Positions 63,913-64,000 of a stretch of DNA of 64,000 bases are shown in pieces. This stretch comes from Paenibacillus agricola. GTDB taxonomy: Bacteria; Bacillota; Bacilli; Paenibacillales; NBRC-103111. Position 1 is the first letter of the stretch, and every line of letters starts with the position of its first letter. The translations under genes and the position numbers were made by a program. The DNA lies in the NCBI RefSeq assembly GCF_011440305.1, contig NZ_JAAOIW010000007.1, positions 320,076-384,075 on the forward strand, in the 5' to 3' direction. The notes below the pieces were generated by a model. It worked only from the letters and a program-made list of their open reading frames with translations. It ran no database searches and was not told where the DNA came from.

Positions 63913-64000
63913 ATGAATCCCATTTCTATCCATACGGATTATATTACCCTAGGCCAATTTTTGAAATTGGCTGATTGCATCTCTACTGGAGGGCAAGCCA
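63913..64000 (+). CDS. yaaA: S4-domain RNA-binding protein YaaA, 5' end only
   Basis: The frame begins MNPISIHTDYITLGQFLKLA then DCISTGGQA and runs off the window. This is the S4-like start of the small protein between dnaN and recF. AAAGGAG precedes the ATG. Confidence 0.88.
   Translation, partial: MNPISIHTDYITLGQFLKLADCISTGGQA

Overview
The window carries the replication-origin region of a low-to-mid-GC, endospore-forming Bacillota, most like Paenibacillus or a close relative. The right two thirds (about 21.2-64 kb) keep the gene order known from Bacillus-type chromosomes. Running leftward from oriC on the minus strand are rpmH-rnpA-yidC-jag-mnmE-mnmG-rsmG-noc-parA-parB, then a sulfur/sporulation block (cysteine desulfurase, DUF4446, yyaC, DUF3343, mscS, DUF951), a tRNA-Ser, rpsF-ssb-rpsR, a CBS protein, yybS-gdpP-rplI-dnaB-purA, an M23 endopeptidase, walRKHIJ, htrA, a CxxH/CxxC protein and rlmH. 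dnaA, dnaN and the start of yaaA run rightward. oriC is bipartite: DnaA boxes lie upstream of dnaA, and a second set with a DnaA-trio-like tract lies between dnaA and dnaN. Two parS sites flank or lie inside the partition genes.

At the 3' end of rlmH (21.19 kb) the character changes abruptly. The left third (1-21 kb) is accessory sequence: a repetitive surface protein, a glycerate-use locus (CdaR-type regulator, glycerate kinase, GntP-type permease), three chemoreceptors, a CgeD-like glycosyltransferase with a polysaccharide deacetylase, YitT and an orphan membrane protein. Between them lie many gene remnants: two Rpn-type nuclease pseudogenes, a chemoreceptor fragment, a collapsed glycosyltransferase/deacetylase duplication, an IS3-type orfA/orfB junction, two SLH-domain fragments and a possible group II intron fragment.

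The most interesting signal is a family of about 50-bp imperfect palindromes with core ATTTATGGTACGGTTC. This core is the 3' end of rlmH (codons for EPYHK plus stop, read on the minus strand). Diverged copies near 3.6, 14.3, 16.95, 19.15, 19.2 and 20.1 kb all lie downstream of rlmH, in the same orientation as rlmH, and punctuate the accessory segments. I saw none by eye in the conserved 43 kb on the other side. This resembles the direct repeats left by SCC-type elements, which integrate at the rlmH 3' end in staphylococci. No ccr recombinase is in the window, so this is a hypothesis: an rlmH-anchored island array or its decayed remains.

Other points of interest: a 26-residue CDGSH-like mini-protein behind a Fur-box-like palindrome; a YolD-like gene with a LexA-type operator flanked by DnaA boxes; a 12-repeat Ig-like secreted protein inside the core block; 25-bp tandem repeats at the end of walI; and small genes (rpmH, the CxxH/CxxC protein, the mini-CDGSH protein) that are easily missed. 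All calls were made by reading the sequence; no searches were run.
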